A stretch of DNA of 64,000 bases, from NCBI GenBank assembly GCA_964611335.1, contig CAZSXR010000001.1:372001-436000 (forward strand), given 5' to 3'. Numbering within the stretch: the first letter of the stretch is position 1; each line of letters opens with the position of its first letter. This document shows positions 39,688-49,523 of this stretch, in pieces. Source of the stretch: BOG-1112 sp964611335 (GTDB taxonomy: Bacteria > Bdellovibrionota_B > Oligoflexia > Oligoflexales > Bog-1112). The translations under genes and the position numbers were made by a program. A model generated the notes under the pieces. The model searched no databases. It saw only the letters and a program-made list of their open reading frames with translations, and was not told the origin of the DNA.

Positions 39688-41067
39688 TTATACCATATCT
39701 TCCGGTCGGACGTACTTGTCGAAGTCTTCCCCACTAAGATAGCCTAATGCTATCGCAGCAGTACGAAGGGTTGAGTTATCTTTGTAGGCACGTTTGGCAA
39801 TTTCAGCTGCCTTATCATATCCCACTATAGGATTTAATGCTGTGACGAGCATAAGGGAGTTTTTTAAATGCATCTGAATGCGTTCTTTGTCGGGTTCTAT
39901 GCCTTTGACACAGTGTTCTGTGAAACTCTCTATGGAATCGGAAAGCAAACGTATAGATTCCAAAACATTATGAATGATGACAGGTTTGTAAACATTCAAC
40001 TCGAAGTTTCCTGAGCTTCCTGCAAGACTCACCGTCACATCATTTCCCAGGACTTGTGTGCAGACCATGGTCAAAGCTTCACATTGAGTAGGATTCACCT
40101 TACCAGGCATGATGGAAGATCCAGGCTCATTTGCGGGAATGATAATCTCACCCAATCCACATCGGGGACCACTTGCAAGCCATCTTACATCATTGGCAAT
40201 TTTCATCATTGCACAAGCTAAAGTTTTTAATGCTCCGTGCGTTGATACCAAAGCATCATGAGCTGCAAGCCCCGCAAATTTATTTGCAGCAGTGACAAAT
40301 GGAAAATTTGTTAGGTTTCGGATTTTTTCTGCAACGAGTGTAGCATATTTAGGATGAGTGTTGAGTCCTGTGCCGACAGCTGTTCCTCCCAGAGCCAGTT
40401 CGTAAAGACCGTCGAGGGAAAGTTCACATTGTTTTTTTGCAAAGCGTACTTGTGCAGCCCATCCGCTGATCTCTTGTCCTAAAGTCAGTGGAGTTGCATC
40501 CATGAGATGGGTTCGCCCTATTTTAATGATTTTCGCATTAGCTTTTGCTTTAGTATCCAGTGTTTTGATCAACTCCTCACAAGCAGGGAGCAAAGTTTCC
40601 TGAATCGCGCAAACAGTTGCAATATGCATGTAGGTTGGAAAAGCATCGTTGGAAGATTGTGACTTGTTGACATCGTCATTAGGATGCACCGGTTTTTTAG
40701 ATCCAAGTACTCCTCCAGCGAGTTCAATAGCCCGGTTTGCAATGACTTCGTTGGCATTCATGTTGGACTGAGTTCCCGATCCTGTTTGCCAGACCACAAG
40801 GGGAAAATGTTCATCAAGCTTTCCTGCGATAACTTCGTCGCTCGCTTTGCAGATAAGATCGCATAATTCCTTATTCAGGATTCCTAGCTCGTTATTCGTA
40901 AGAGCTGCTGCTTTTTTAACAATGCCCATGGCTTTAATCATGGAACGGGGGAATCGATGCCCTCCAATTTTGAAATTTTCAAGTGAACGCTGGGTTTGTG
41001 CACCCCAATACTGGTTTTTTGCAACTTTGATCTCACCGATTGAATCTTTTTCTATACGAAATTCCAC
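39688..41067 (-). CDS. fumC: Fumarate hydratase class II
   Basis: TCA-cycle hydration of fumarate to malate; oxygen-stable iron-free form. 459 residues, usual length. Seen: GSGTQSNMNANEVIANRA, GRTHLMDATPLTLGQE, and the superfamily signature SSIMPGKVNPTQ near residue 315. Start is GTG 41067 with AAGGA 8 bases upstream. mltG follows in the same transcript. The intergenic space upstream (41068-41146) has an exact dispersed word. Confidence 0.95.
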   Translation of the reverse strand: MEFRIEKDSIGEIKVAKNQYWGAQTQRSLENFKIGGHRFPRSMIKAMGIVKKAAALTNNELGILNKELCDLICKASDEVIAGKLDEHFPLVVWQTGSGTQSNMNANEVIANRAIELAGGVLGSKKPVHPNDDVNKSQSSNDAFPTYMHIATVCAIQETLLPACEELIKTLDTKAKANAKIIKIGRTHLMDATPLTLGQEISGWAAQVRFAKKQCELSLDGLYELALGGTAVGTGLNTHPKYATLVAEKIRNLTNFPFVTAANKFAGLAAHDALVSTHGALKTLACAMMKIANDVRWLASGPRCGLGEIIIPANEPGSSIMPGKVNPTQCEALTMVCTQVLGNDVTVSLAGSSGNFELNVYKPVIIHNVLESIRLLSDSIESFTEHCVKGIEPDKERIQMHLKNSLMLVTALNPIVGYDKAAEIAKRAYKDNSTLRTAAIALGYLSGEDFDKYVRPEDMV

Positions 41068-41108
41068 AGGATTTTCCTTATGACAAGTTCGGTGAATATT
41101 TTAACTGG

Positions 41109-41117
41109 GGACGGAGC
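41109..41117 (+). repeat. GGACGGAGC dispersed word, copy 13
   Basis: Exact 9-mer in the 79-base gap between der and fumC. Confidence 0.85.
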
Positions 41118-41146
41118 TCAAGGACATGAAAAAAAAGGGACTATAA

Positions 41147-42511
41147 TTAAGCGAGTTCTTTCACTTCGCGTCGACGGCCTTTAAGAACCATACGGAGAGG
41201 AACATGAGTAAAGCCCAACTCGCGACGGAAGCCATGCACCATGTACCGACGATAAGCAGGGATCACTGCGCGGGCACAGTTGCAGCGTACAATCAAAGTA
41301 GGAGGCGTGCCGTAAGCCTGAGTCGCATCATGGAATGTAGGATCAGGAATATTTGTTCCTTTCAAATGAGGAGGGTGGGCACTGATGATTTTTTCAAGTG
41401 CCATATTGAGTTCAGCTTTGTCTATGCGCTTAGACATCTGTTCTTGAAGTTCAACCACGCATTCCATAATTTGATGAACGCGTTTGTTTTCCAAGCAAGA
41501 TAGGAAATGAACAGGAAGGTACGCATGATCCCCCAACTGTCTTGCAAGATTTTCTTTGTAGTCTCGCATAGTGTTCGAAGTCTTATCAGGAACCAAATCC
41601 CATTTGTTCACAAGAATTAAAACCAATTTACCACGTTCAATTGCTAAATTGATCAGTCGAGAATCTTGGTCTGTTAGACCTTCCATCGCATCGAGGACAA
41701 GCAAGACCATATCCGCTTTCTGAATAGCACTCAAACTGCGTATCACACTTTGTTCTTCAATGAACTCTTCAATACGAGCCTTGCGACGAATTCCTGCGGT
41801 ATCTATAAGAACGTAGGGTTTTGCTTTGTATTTAAAATTTGTGTGAATGCTGTCGCGTGTTGTTCCCGCAAGAGGTGTAACCAAGCTGCGGTCTTCTCCT
41901 AAAATACGATTGAGCAACGAAGATTTTCCAACGTTTGGACGACCGATCAAAGCCAGTTTGAGTCCGTCTGGAATGATTGCAGTTTTGTGTGTGAGACCCT
42001 GCATCTCCGTGCGCATAAGATCTTTGAGTTCCCAAAGGCCTTTGCCATGCGCAGCACAGATAGAAAGGAAATCATTGATTCCCAGTTTAGTAAATTCCCA
42101 CAGGCCATATTCATCTTTGGGCGCATCCACTTTGTTGACAATGCAATGCACACGCTTTTGATTGGCTCGGAGGAATTGCATGATTTCGAAATCATGCGGG
42201 TGTAAACCAACCTTCGCATCCAATACGAAGAGAATGAGGTCTGCTTCAAGAATTGCAAGTTTAGTCTGTTCCCAGATGCGCTCTGCAAACTGGTGGATAT
42301 CTTGAGTCTCAGCAACTTTTTTTTCAAACCCACCTGTATCGATAAGAATCAGGCTTTCTCCATCTTCGTAGGAAACTTTTCCATAAAGCCGATCGCGTGT
42401 GACGCCCGGTTCAGGACTGACAATCGCAGTCTTCGAACGTGTCAAACTATTGAAGAGAGTGGATTTACCCACATTAGGTCTACCGACGATAGCTACAAGT
42501 CCGCTTAACAT
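41147..42511 (-). CDS. der: Ribosome-assembly GTPase Der (EngA)
   Basis: Essential double-GTPase for 50S subunit maturation. 454 residues: first G domain with GRPNVGKST (about 10-18) and DTGGFE; second with GRPNVGKSS (about 188-196), DTAGIRRKARIEE and NKWD; C-terminal KH-like domain. The ATG overlaps the rnc stop by 7 bases, so rnc and der are translationally coupled. Confidence 0.96.
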   Translation of the reverse strand: MLSGLVAIVGRPNVGKSTLFNSLTRSKTAIVSPEPGVTRDRLYGKVSYEDGESLILIDTGGFEKKVAETQDIHQFAERIWEQTKLAILEADLILFVLDAKVGLHPHDFEIMQFLRANQKRVHCIVNKVDAPKDEYGLWEFTKLGINDFLSICAAHGKGLWELKDLMRTEMQGLTHKTAIIPDGLKLALIGRPNVGKSSLLNRILGEDRSLVTPLAGTTRDSIHTNFKYKAKPYVLIDTAGIRRKARIEEFIEEQSVIRSLSAIQKADMVLLVLDAMEGLTDQDSRLINLAIERGKLVLILVNKWDLVPDKTSNTMRDYKENLARQLGDHAYLPVHFLSCLENKRVHQIMECVVELQEQMSKRIDKAELNMALEKIISAHPPHLKGTNIPDPTFHDATQAYGTPPTLIVRCNCARAVIPAYRRYMVHGFRRELGFTHVPLRMVLKGRRREVKELA

Positions 42512-43287
42512 AATTCTTCAACCTTTTTCAAAACGGGAAACGTTTCCAAGACTAATTTCGCTGCTGCTTGTGAAGCCCTTTTCTTGCTGCTCCCATCAGC
42601 TTCTGCAAGAGTTTGCCCATCAAATACCACAGCAACACGGAAAGTTTTTGCGTGGTCAGGACCTTTTTCTTCAAGAGTCACATACTGAGGAACTTTCTGA
42701 TAACGACCTTGGAAAAGTTCCTGCAAGCGTGTCTTGGCATCCTGCACATCTTCATCAATGGGGAAAAATTCAGTGAACCAGGTTTGCACATGCTCCGAGA
42801 CACAGTCATAGGAACTATCAAGGTACATCGCTCCAATCAGAGCTTCCAAGGCGTCAGCTAGAAGTGAGGGGCGTAGGTGGCTTTCCACCTTCTTCTCCAC
42901 TCGACCCACGGTTAAGCAGTTGTGAAGACCTAGATGCTTGGCAAGCCTTGCAAGGCTTGCTTCGCTCACGAGAGAGGCTTTTACTTGTGAAAGTTGGCCT
43001 TCATCGAGGCTTTCTCTTTGCCAAAGTAGGCTGGAAATAATAAGCCCCAGAACCGAATCACCTAAAAATTCAAGGCGTTCGTTCCAAGGCAAAGGATTTT
43101 TTTCTTTAGTTGTCAGAGGATGTAGAATTGCGGACCTATGGACCATAGCCTCATACAGAAAGCTTCGGTCTTGGAAGGTATAAGCAATTTTTGCTTCTAA
43201 AATAGATAGTTGTGCATGTTCTTCAGGATAGTTTTCCCAAAAAATGCGCCACTTATCTTCTAATATGTCCAAATTCTCTATGCTCAT
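42505..43287 (-). CDS. rnc: Ribonuclease III
   Basis: Double-strand-specific endonuclease that processes rRNA and mRNAs. 260 residues: catalytic domain with NERLEFLGDSVLGL (metal-binding Glu/Asp) and a second acidic site in LLADALEALIGAMYLD, then a C-terminal double-stranded-RNA-binding domain (about 185-255, DAKTRLQELFQG to SQAAAKLVLE). Operon rnc-der. Slightly longer N-terminus than E. coli Rnc. Confidence 0.95.
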   Translation of the reverse strand: MSIENLDILEDKWRIFWENYPEEHAQLSILEAKIAYTFQDRSFLYEAMVHRSAILHPLTTKEKNPLPWNERLEFLGDSVLGLIISSLLWQRESLDEGQLSQVKASLVSEASLARLAKHLGLHNCLTVGRVEKKVESHLRPSLLADALEALIGAMYLDSSYDCVSEHVQTWFTEFFPIDEDVQDAKTRLQELFQGRYQKVPQYVTLEEKGPDHAKTFRVAVVFDGQTLAEADGSSKKRASQAAAKLVLETFPVLKKVEELC

Positions 43288-43381
43288 AATCTTCTTTATT
43301 TGGCTTACCGGAATGGAAGACGAAGATAGCTTATGGTGCGTTTGGGGGCAAGACCTTTGGCGGAATTAGAGACGGAAAGTC

Positions 43382-43549
43382 CTACTTCACCAATTTGGCT
43401 TCTTTAAATTCTACATGCTTACGAACTTTTGGATCGTATTTCTTCAAAACAAGCTTTTCTTTGCCCTTAAGCTTTTGTGTTGTGTAGAAGTAGCCAGTGT
43501 TGGCTGTAGAAACGAGCTTAATTTTTTCTCTGCGTTGTGATCTTGCCAT
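43382..43549 (-). CDS. rpmG: Ribosomal protein L33
   Basis: 55 residues from ATG 43549, which has AAGGAA 9 bases upstream; the open frame begins at 43588 but the upstream residues are not L33-like. Seen: the family pattern KIKLVSTANTGYFYTTQK and LKKYDPKVRKHVEFKEAK. The zinc Cys pairs of the other L33 paralogue are absent, so this is the zinc-free type. Component of the 50S subunit. Confidence 0.95.
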   Translation of the reverse strand: MARSQRREKIKLVSTANTGYFYTTQKLKGKEKLVLKKYDPKVRKHVEFKEAKLVK

Positions 43550-43696
43550 TATAGGTTCCTTTTCTTCTCTTTGTTTTCGAAACTGCAATTTAAATGCAAA
43601 TTTTGCTTAGTGCCAGAGCTTTTTCACTTTGCAGCTCTCACGTTAAAATGAAAGGTGGATGGAAGTCGTTCCACCGTCATTAAAAGGATGGAACTG

Positions 43697-45244
43697 ATGC
43701 AAGCACGAAAGCACGTTCTCGGTGTCCTACTAGCCTGTTCCTCTTACTTTATTTGCCAGAAAGTGAGTCTGGCAAGCTCTTTCAACCTTGATAGGGAAGA
43801 AGAACTGCTCTCGAGTGTTCGGCGCTCTATAGTCAAAATAAACGCTGTTCGCCAAGACCTAGACTTCTCAAACCCTTGGCACTTTTCTCCGAGCCGCGCA
43901 GTTTCTGGTAGTGGTTTTTACGTAGGTAGCGGTCGTCTCATTACCAATGCCCATGTTGTTTCGAATGCCAGATTTATCACTGTTCAGAAGGACGGAGACC
44001 CCCGTCAATATAATGCCGTCGTGGAATTTATTGCCCATGATTGTGATCTGGCTGTCCTTCATGTTCATGACAAGGCATTTTTTGCTGGGCTCAAACCCCT
44101 GAGTTTGGGTGAAGTTCCCAAGCTCCGTTCTCCCGTTTCCACCGTGGGGTACCCCGCAGGGGGTGAGCAAATTGCGGTGACGAAGGGGATTGTCTCACGC
44201 ATTGACTACAGTTTGTACGTTCATACGGATTATCACTATCACCTCTTAGTTCAGGTGGATTCAGCTATCAATCCCGGAGCAAGTGGAGGACCTGTTTTAC
44301 AAAATGGGAAAGTAGTAGGAGTTGCTTTTCAGGCTTTTAGAGCTGGAGAAAATATTGGGTACATCATTCCTGTACCCGTCATTAAACGTTTCTTGAAAGA
44401 TATAGCTTCCGGTTTTTATAGAGGTCATCCTGAAACAGGTTTTTCAGGACGACCTTGGGTTATGGATAACGAAGGTGCTGCACTCTATTACGGAACTCAT
44501 GAAGGCTACAAACTGACGGAAGTTGCAGAATGGTCTGCTTATAAAGATCTTTTTCGAGAAGGTGATATTCTTCTTCAAATTGATGGCCAGCGTATTGGTC
44601 CGGATGGAAATATTTCTTTTTATGGAGAAAGGATTTCTTTCTTCTCTCTTTTTGATCTCAAACTGATTGGAGAAAAAGTTCATTTCAAATTGAAACGTGC
44701 TGAAAAAATAATGGATGTGGAATTCACTATTCAGGCTCCTACAGATCATCCCTTTGCAGGTCTCACTTACAAGAAGCATCCTCGTTACTTAGTTGTAGGT
44801 GGTTTGGTGTTTACAGAGTTTACTCAGAGTTATTTGCAAACGTGGGGAGATGATTGGATACGTAAGATTCCCGTCTTTTTAAGATACGTATTCAGTCATA
44901 GTGATGAAGATGAACGTATGAAAAAAATCCGTTCTTTTGTGATTATCACACGCAGACTTCCTCATGAAATCAATCAATATGCTGAAAATTTTCAGAATGC
45001 GGTGGTGTCAAAAGTTAATGGTGCCGAAATTTTTTCTTTCCAAGATTTTCAACATGAGATGAAAAATCTGAATAAAAAATTTCTTAGAATTGATTTTTTT
45101 GATAGAGAGGAAGCTCTTTATCTTCCTGTAAAAGGTGTGGAGGAAAGTTACAAAGATATAAGCGATAGTTATGGTGTAAATCCAGACTTTTGGTTCGACT
45201 CTCAAACGGATGGAGCCATAAGTTGGGAAGAAGGGCAGCGATGA
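43697..45244 (+). CDS. Exported Deg/HtrA-type serine protease with complete triad
   Basis: 515 residues from ATG 43697 with AAAGGA 8 bases upstream. N-terminal export signal about 1-26 (ends SLASS). Trypsin-like domain with all three catalytic residues: LITNAHVVSNAR (His), IAHDCDLAVLHV (Asp), INPGASGGPVL (Ser). One or two PDZ-like domains follow (YKDLFREGDILLQIDG; later VVSKVNGAEIFSFQDF). Length and the second atypical PDZ resemble the plant/bacterial Deg10-like group more than DegP. The next gene overlaps as ATGA and encodes an inactive-looking paralogue. Confidence 0.88.
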   Translation: MQARKHVLGVLLACSSYFICQKVSLASSFNLDREEELLSSVRRSIVKINAVRQDLDFSNPWHFSPSRAVSGSGFYVGSGRLITNAHVVSNARFITVQKDGDPRQYNAVVEFIAHDCDLAVLHVHDKAFFAGLKPLSLGEVPKLRSPVSTVGYPAGGEQIAVTKGIVSRIDYSLYVHTDYHYHLLVQVDSAINPGASGGPVLQNGKVVGVAFQAFRAGENIGYIIPVPVIKRFLKDIASGFYRGHPETGFSGRPWVMDNEGAALYYGTHEGYKLTEVAEWSAYKDLFREGDILLQIDGQRIGPDGNISFYGERISFFSLFDLKLIGEKVHFKLKRAEKIMDVEFTIQAPTDHPFAGLTYKKHPRYLVVGGLVFTEFTQSYLQTWGDDWIRKIPVFLRYVFSHSDEDERMKKIRSFVIITRRLPHEINQYAENFQNAVVSKVNGAEIFSFQDFQHEMKNLNKKFLRIDFFDREEALYLPVKGVEESYKDISDSYGVNPDFWFDSQTDGAISWEEGQR

Positions 45245-46731
45245 AAAATTTTATTATTTTGATGCTTTCTATTTCAAACACAGTTTATGCGCAGCAAGTC
45301 TCAGCTATGCGTCGTTCTCTTGTCAAAATTTTTGTTCATAAACAAGAAATGGATGAACATGAGCCTTGGAAAAGTGGAAGAGTACTTACCGAAGAACACA
45401 CAGGAACTGTCGTAGGATTTAATAACAATACAGAAAAAGGAATTCTTGTAAAAGGGAGCAGCCTTTCTTTTGCTAAACGCATTGAGATGCAAACCATAAC
45501 AGGTGGTACTCGTGTGGAACTCACTCCTCGTTTTATAGATCACGAAATGAATCTTGCAATTTTGGAAGCTCCTGCTTCGGATGCTTTGGAACATCTCAAA
45601 CCCATTCTAGTTTCAAACCAGGAACTTTCCATAGAGGAGGAAGTTTATCTTTTTAAAATCGATGGTGATTCTATGATTTCTCGAGTGCGCAGTTCTCTGA
45701 GAGAGGTGAATACAGGTGAACGATTTGATACGAGTTCCTATCCGACTGTGAATTACATTTTTAAAGTTCCAAGAAAAGATTTGGGTGCTTCGGAACCAGT
45801 TATCTCTAGAGGGCGTGTCGTGGGTCTTGCTGTTGCAGAAGATGATGAAGATAACATTCATGTAATTCCGAGTTCTTTGATTTATCACTTTTTGAACGAT
45901 GACCTAGGAGATAATTACAAAGGTTTTCCAACAGCAGGTATAAGTTACATCCATTTAACCTCTCCTTACGCTCGTGAGGCGTTAGGATTGGATGGTACAA
46001 AAGATGGTGTCTTGATTAACAAAGTGAGTCCTCAAAGTCCATTTTACGGAAAGATTCAAGAAAATGATTTGCTTTTAGAAATCAATGGTAAACGCATAAG
46101 TTCTAAAGGAACTTTCTCACATCCTGTTTGGGGTGAGCTTTCTGCTAGTACTATTTTGTATCATCACTATGCAGGGGATGAGGTGGAGATTGAAGTTCTC
46201 AGAAATAAAAAATTAGAAACAATTAAAGGAATTCTTAAACGTCATAATTCCAATTTGAATCGAATCCCTTACTATCACCATGATGGAACAACTCCGTATC
46301 TCATCGTCGGTGGTCTTGTGATGCAAGAATTGACAAGACCTTATCTTCGATCATGGGGGAAAAATTGGTTGGGAGATGTTCCATCTGCTTTTTCGTATCT
46401 ATGGGTATTTAAAAATTTTATACCTGAAAAACCTGAACGCATTATTATTCTAAATCAAGTCCTCGCTGATCCTATAAATAAGGGGTATGAAAGTATAAGC
46501 AATGTCATCATAAAAACTGTAAACTCAGTTCCTATCCACTCTCTATTAGATCTAGAAAATGCGTTTGAGAAACCTGTTCTTAAAAACAATGAATTTTTTG
46601 CACAAATTGGTTTAGATTATGGAGAAGGGATGATCATCCTTCCCATGAAAGAATTGAAGAAAGCTCACGAGAGGATTGCTTCCAGTTACGGTGTTTACGA
46701 CAAAGAATCTTTTTTCGCCTGGAAGCAATAA
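45241..46731 (+). CDS. Exported catalytically dead Deg/HtrA paralogue
   Basis: 496 residues from ATG 45241, overlapping the upstream protease stop (ATGA), with AAGAAGGG upstream. Signal peptide about 1-18 (ends VYA). It aligns by eye along its whole length with the upstream protein (MRRSLVKIF vs VRRSIVKIN; LRSWGKNWL vs LQTWGDDWI; ASSYGVYDKESF vs SDSYGVNPDFWF), but the His site reads GILVKGSSLSF, the Asp site HEMNLAILEAP (Asn), and the Ser site LGASEPVIS instead of GASGGP. So the fold is kept and catalysis is lost. It may act as a regulatory or substrate-binding partner (inference). Confidence 0.85.
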   Translation: MKNFIILMLSISNTVYAQQVSAMRRSLVKIFVHKQEMDEHEPWKSGRVLTEEHTGTVVGFNNNTEKGILVKGSSLSFAKRIEMQTITGGTRVELTPRFIDHEMNLAILEAPASDALEHLKPILVSNQELSIEEEVYLFKIDGDSMISRVRSSLREVNTGERFDTSSYPTVNYIFKVPRKDLGASEPVISRGRVVGLAVAEDDEDNIHVIPSSLIYHFLNDDLGDNYKGFPTAGISYIHLTSPYAREALGLDGTKDGVLINKVSPQSPFYGKIQENDLLLEINGKRISSKGTFSHPVWGELSASTILYHHYAGDEVEIEVLRNKKLETIKGILKRHNSNLNRIPYYHHDGTTPYLIVGGLVMQELTRPYLRSWGKNWLGDVPSAFSYLWVFKNFIPEKPERIIILNQVLADPINKGYESISNVIIKTVNSVPIHSLLDLENAFEKPVLKNNEFFAQIGLDYGEGMIILPMKELKKAHERIASSYGVYDKESFFAWKQ

Positions 46732-46740
46732 GGTACCAGA

Positions 46741-49287
46741 TCAGTGTGCAACAATGTCTGTATAAACATAAGGTTTAGGCATCTGTGTTGACTTCGCTAG
46801 TCTCTGATAGAGATCATCCTGGGATTTTTGCTCCGACCACACCAAAGCATGCAGAAGAACTTCATCCATATGTTCCACAGGAATAAACTCAATTTCTTTA
46901 ACTATCGTTTTAGGAATGTCCAACATGTCTTTGATGTTGTCTTTGGGGAAAAGAATTTTCTTAATCCCAGCTCGGTGAGCAGCTAGGAATTTTTCTTTTA
47001 ACCCACCTACAGGCAGAGCCCTTCCCCTCAAAGTGATTTCACCAGTCATAGCCACTTCGTGATTTACAGGTTTAGAAGTCAAAGCACTTGCCAGGGCTGT
47101 AGCAATACACAAGCCCGCAGAAGGCCCATCTTTAGGAATGGCTCCTTCGGGAACGTGGATGTGTATGTCAATTTTTTGATAGAAATCCTCTTCCAATCCT
47201 AGAAAGATAGCGCGTGATCGAATGTAACTCAAAGCTGCTTGTGCAGACTCTTGCATGACTTCACCCAGTTTTCCTGTGATGGTGAGTTTCCCCTTACCAG
47301 GTAGTATGGTGACTTCTGCAAAGAGCAAATCTCCTCCCGAAGGAGTCCATGCAAGTCCGGTGCATATCCCAACTTCTTTTTTATCCGCCTGTTTCCCAAT
47401 GCGGTAACGATGTGGTCCCAAATACTGTTCAACGAGTTTTGGTGTAACCTGTTCTTTGATTTTTAAAAGTTCTTTATCGAAGATAACCGTTTTAGGCTCT
47501 TTAGCACTTTCTTTTTCACTCTTGGAAGCATTTGCAGGGTCACTAAGGCCTAGGCTTTTTCTCTGTTCTTTTTCTAAATTTTGAATGTGTTTGCGAGTTA
47601 TCTTTCTAAAGATAGATGCCAATTCCCTTTCAAGATGTCGTACACCCGCTTCTCGTGTGTAGTAACGGATAACATCCAGTATGCTTTTGCTTTGGAAGAC
47701 GATGTTTTGACCTTCGAGCCCATTTTCTTTGAGTTGTTTAGGAATAAGATAGCGTGTGGCAATCTCTAACTTTTCATTTTCGGTGTAACCTGAAAGATTG
47801 ATGCACTCCATTCTATCGAGAAGTGGAGCAGGAATACCGTCATAGGAGTTTGCCGTAGCAATAAAAAGGACTTTCGAAAGGTCAAAATCAAGGTCTAGGT
47901 AGTGATCATTGAATCGGTTATTCTGCTCTGGGTCTAGAACTTCCAATAGAGCTGCTGCAGGGTCTCCTCGGTAGTCAGTGCCGAGTTTGTCTACTTCGTC
48001 GAGAAGCATGAGGGGATTTGCAGAGCCTGCTTTTTTTAAGGAGAGGATGATGCGACCTGGCATGGAGCCTATGTAAGTTTTTCTGTGCCCTCGAATTTCA
48101 GCATGGTCTCGAACTCCTCCTAGAGAGATGCGCACAAATTTTCGACCGAGGGATTCTGCAATGCTTCGAGCAAGGGAAGTTTTTCCAACACCTGGTGGTC
48201 CCACTAAACAGAGTATGGGGCTTTTAATTCCCTCTGACATTTGTCGTACTGCGAGGTATTCTAGTATCCGTTCTTTAATTTTCTCTAGGCCAAAATGATC
48301 TCTATTTAAAATTCCCTCTGCATAGACAAGGTCACTTATGTCTTTGGTATATTCACCCCAAGGAAGAGCAAGTGCGGTTTCAATATAATTGCGAACAACT
48401 GTAGCTTCAGCAGACATAGGTGACATCTGCTTGAGTTTTTTCAATTCGCGGGATAGTTTTTCGCGGGCTTCTTCAGAGAGAGGTCTTTTGGCAATCTGCT
48501 CTTCCATTTCGTGAATCTCAGCTCTGCCATCATCTTTTTCACCTAACTCTTTTTGAATCGCAGCCATTTGTTCATTGAGATAGTACTCTTTTTGAGTTTT
48601 TTCCATCTGACGCTTAACACGTGCTCGAATTTTTTTCTCAACGCGGATGATTTCAATTTCGGATTGAATGAAACCATAAAGGGTTTCAAGTCTTTTTTGT
48701 GGACTGATCTCTTCGATCAATTTTTGTTTGTCTTCCAATTTCAAATTAGGAAGATGGGCTACCAGAGTATCTGATAATTTCGATTCGGATTCTATTTGAG
48801 CGACAGAAAGAAGCATTTCAGGCGGAACGCGTTTGTTCAAACGCACATAGTTATCAAAAGCCATTTTTACGGTGCGCATCAGTGCTTCATTTTCAACATC
48901 CGACTGTGGGGATTCATGAAGAATTTCGGCTTCCACCATAAAGAAACGTTCATTGGGAACATAGTTTAGAATTTTCGCCCGCTTTTGCCCTTCGACTAAA
49001 ATCTTAACAGTTCCATCGGGAAGTCTGAGCAACTGTAAAATTGTAGACAAAGTCCCAACTGGATATATATCCTCAACTTCCGGATCGTTCGTCTTTGCTT
49101 TCTTTTGAGCGACAAGAAGTATCTCCTTGGAGCCTGCAATAGCATGCTCGAGCGCCTGGATAGACTTCTCTCGTCCAACAAAAAGCGGAACGACAGTTCC
49201 CGGAAAGACGATAATGTCCCGCAAAGGCAACAACGGAACATTGATCGTACTCTTACTCTCACCACCCGTAAGTTCGTGGCTTGACAT
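46741..49287 (-). CDS. lon: ATP-dependent protease Lon
   Basis: Cytosolic AAA+ serine protease for misfolded and regulatory proteins. 848 residues from ATG 49287 (GGGGGGA ribosome site); the open frame runs further up but without support. LON substrate domain with LPLRDIIVFPGTVVPLFVG, Walker A GPPGVGKTSL (about 362), and the Ser/Lys dyad in KDGPSAGLC (about 720) and GGLKEKFLAAHRAG (about 762). It is longer than E. coli Lon because of a charged Lys/Ser/Glu insert between the AAA and protease domains (about residues 575-610). Same strand as clpX, with 236 bases between. Confidence 0.96.
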   Translation of the reverse strand: MSSHELTGGESKSTINVPLLPLRDIIVFPGTVVPLFVGREKSIQALEHAIAGSKEILLVAQKKAKTNDPEVEDIYPVGTLSTILQLLRLPDGTVKILVEGQKRAKILNYVPNERFFMVEAEILHESPQSDVENEALMRTVKMAFDNYVRLNKRVPPEMLLSVAQIESESKLSDTLVAHLPNLKLEDKQKLIEEISPQKRLETLYGFIQSEIEIIRVEKKIRARVKRQMEKTQKEYYLNEQMAAIQKELGEKDDGRAEIHEMEEQIAKRPLSEEAREKLSRELKKLKQMSPMSAEATVVRNYIETALALPWGEYTKDISDLVYAEGILNRDHFGLEKIKERILEYLAVRQMSEGIKSPILCLVGPPGVGKTSLARSIAESLGRKFVRISLGGVRDHAEIRGHRKTYIGSMPGRIILSLKKAGSANPLMLLDEVDKLGTDYRGDPAAALLEVLDPEQNNRFNDHYLDLDFDLSKVLFIATANSYDGIPAPLLDRMECINLSGYTENEKLEIATRYLIPKQLKENGLEGQNIVFQSKSILDVIRYYTREAGVRHLERELASIFRKITRKHIQNLEKEQRKSLGLSDPANASKSEKESAKEPKTVIFDKELLKIKEQVTPKLVEQYLGPHRYRIGKQADKKEVGICTGLAWTPSGGDLLFAEVTILPGKGKLTITGKLGEVMQESAQAALSYIRSRAIFLGLEEDFYQKIDIHIHVPEGAIPKDGPSAGLCIATALASALTSKPVNHEVAMTGEITLRGRALPVGGLKEKFLAAHRAGIKKILFPKDNIKDMLDIPKTIVKEIEFIPVEHMDEVLLHALVWSEQKSQDDLYQRLAKSTQMPKPYVYTDIVAH

Positions 49288-49482
49288 GCTTATCCCCCCC
49301 ATAATAGGTAATAAAACCTTGTGGCATCCCGGAGGAAATGCAACGATTCCCACTTGTCATTTCGGTATCTTTAATAAATATTTTATCTTAATTATCCGGA
49401 GCAGGCGAGCGACTCCTCAAGTAAAGAACATAATTGTAGACGGTACAAACCAAAGGAAAACATGATTCTCCTTGCAAGTCAC

Positions 49483-49503
49483 CAGCATGCGAAAAACATG
49501 CTG
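49483..49503. terminator. Small hairpin between clpX and lon
   Basis: CAGCATG-CGAAAAA-CATGCTG, 7-bp stem, 20 bases past the clpX stop. No clear T run on the clpX strand, so termination is uncertain. Confidence 0.35.
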
Positions 49504-49523
49504 CATACTAAGCCCACATATAT

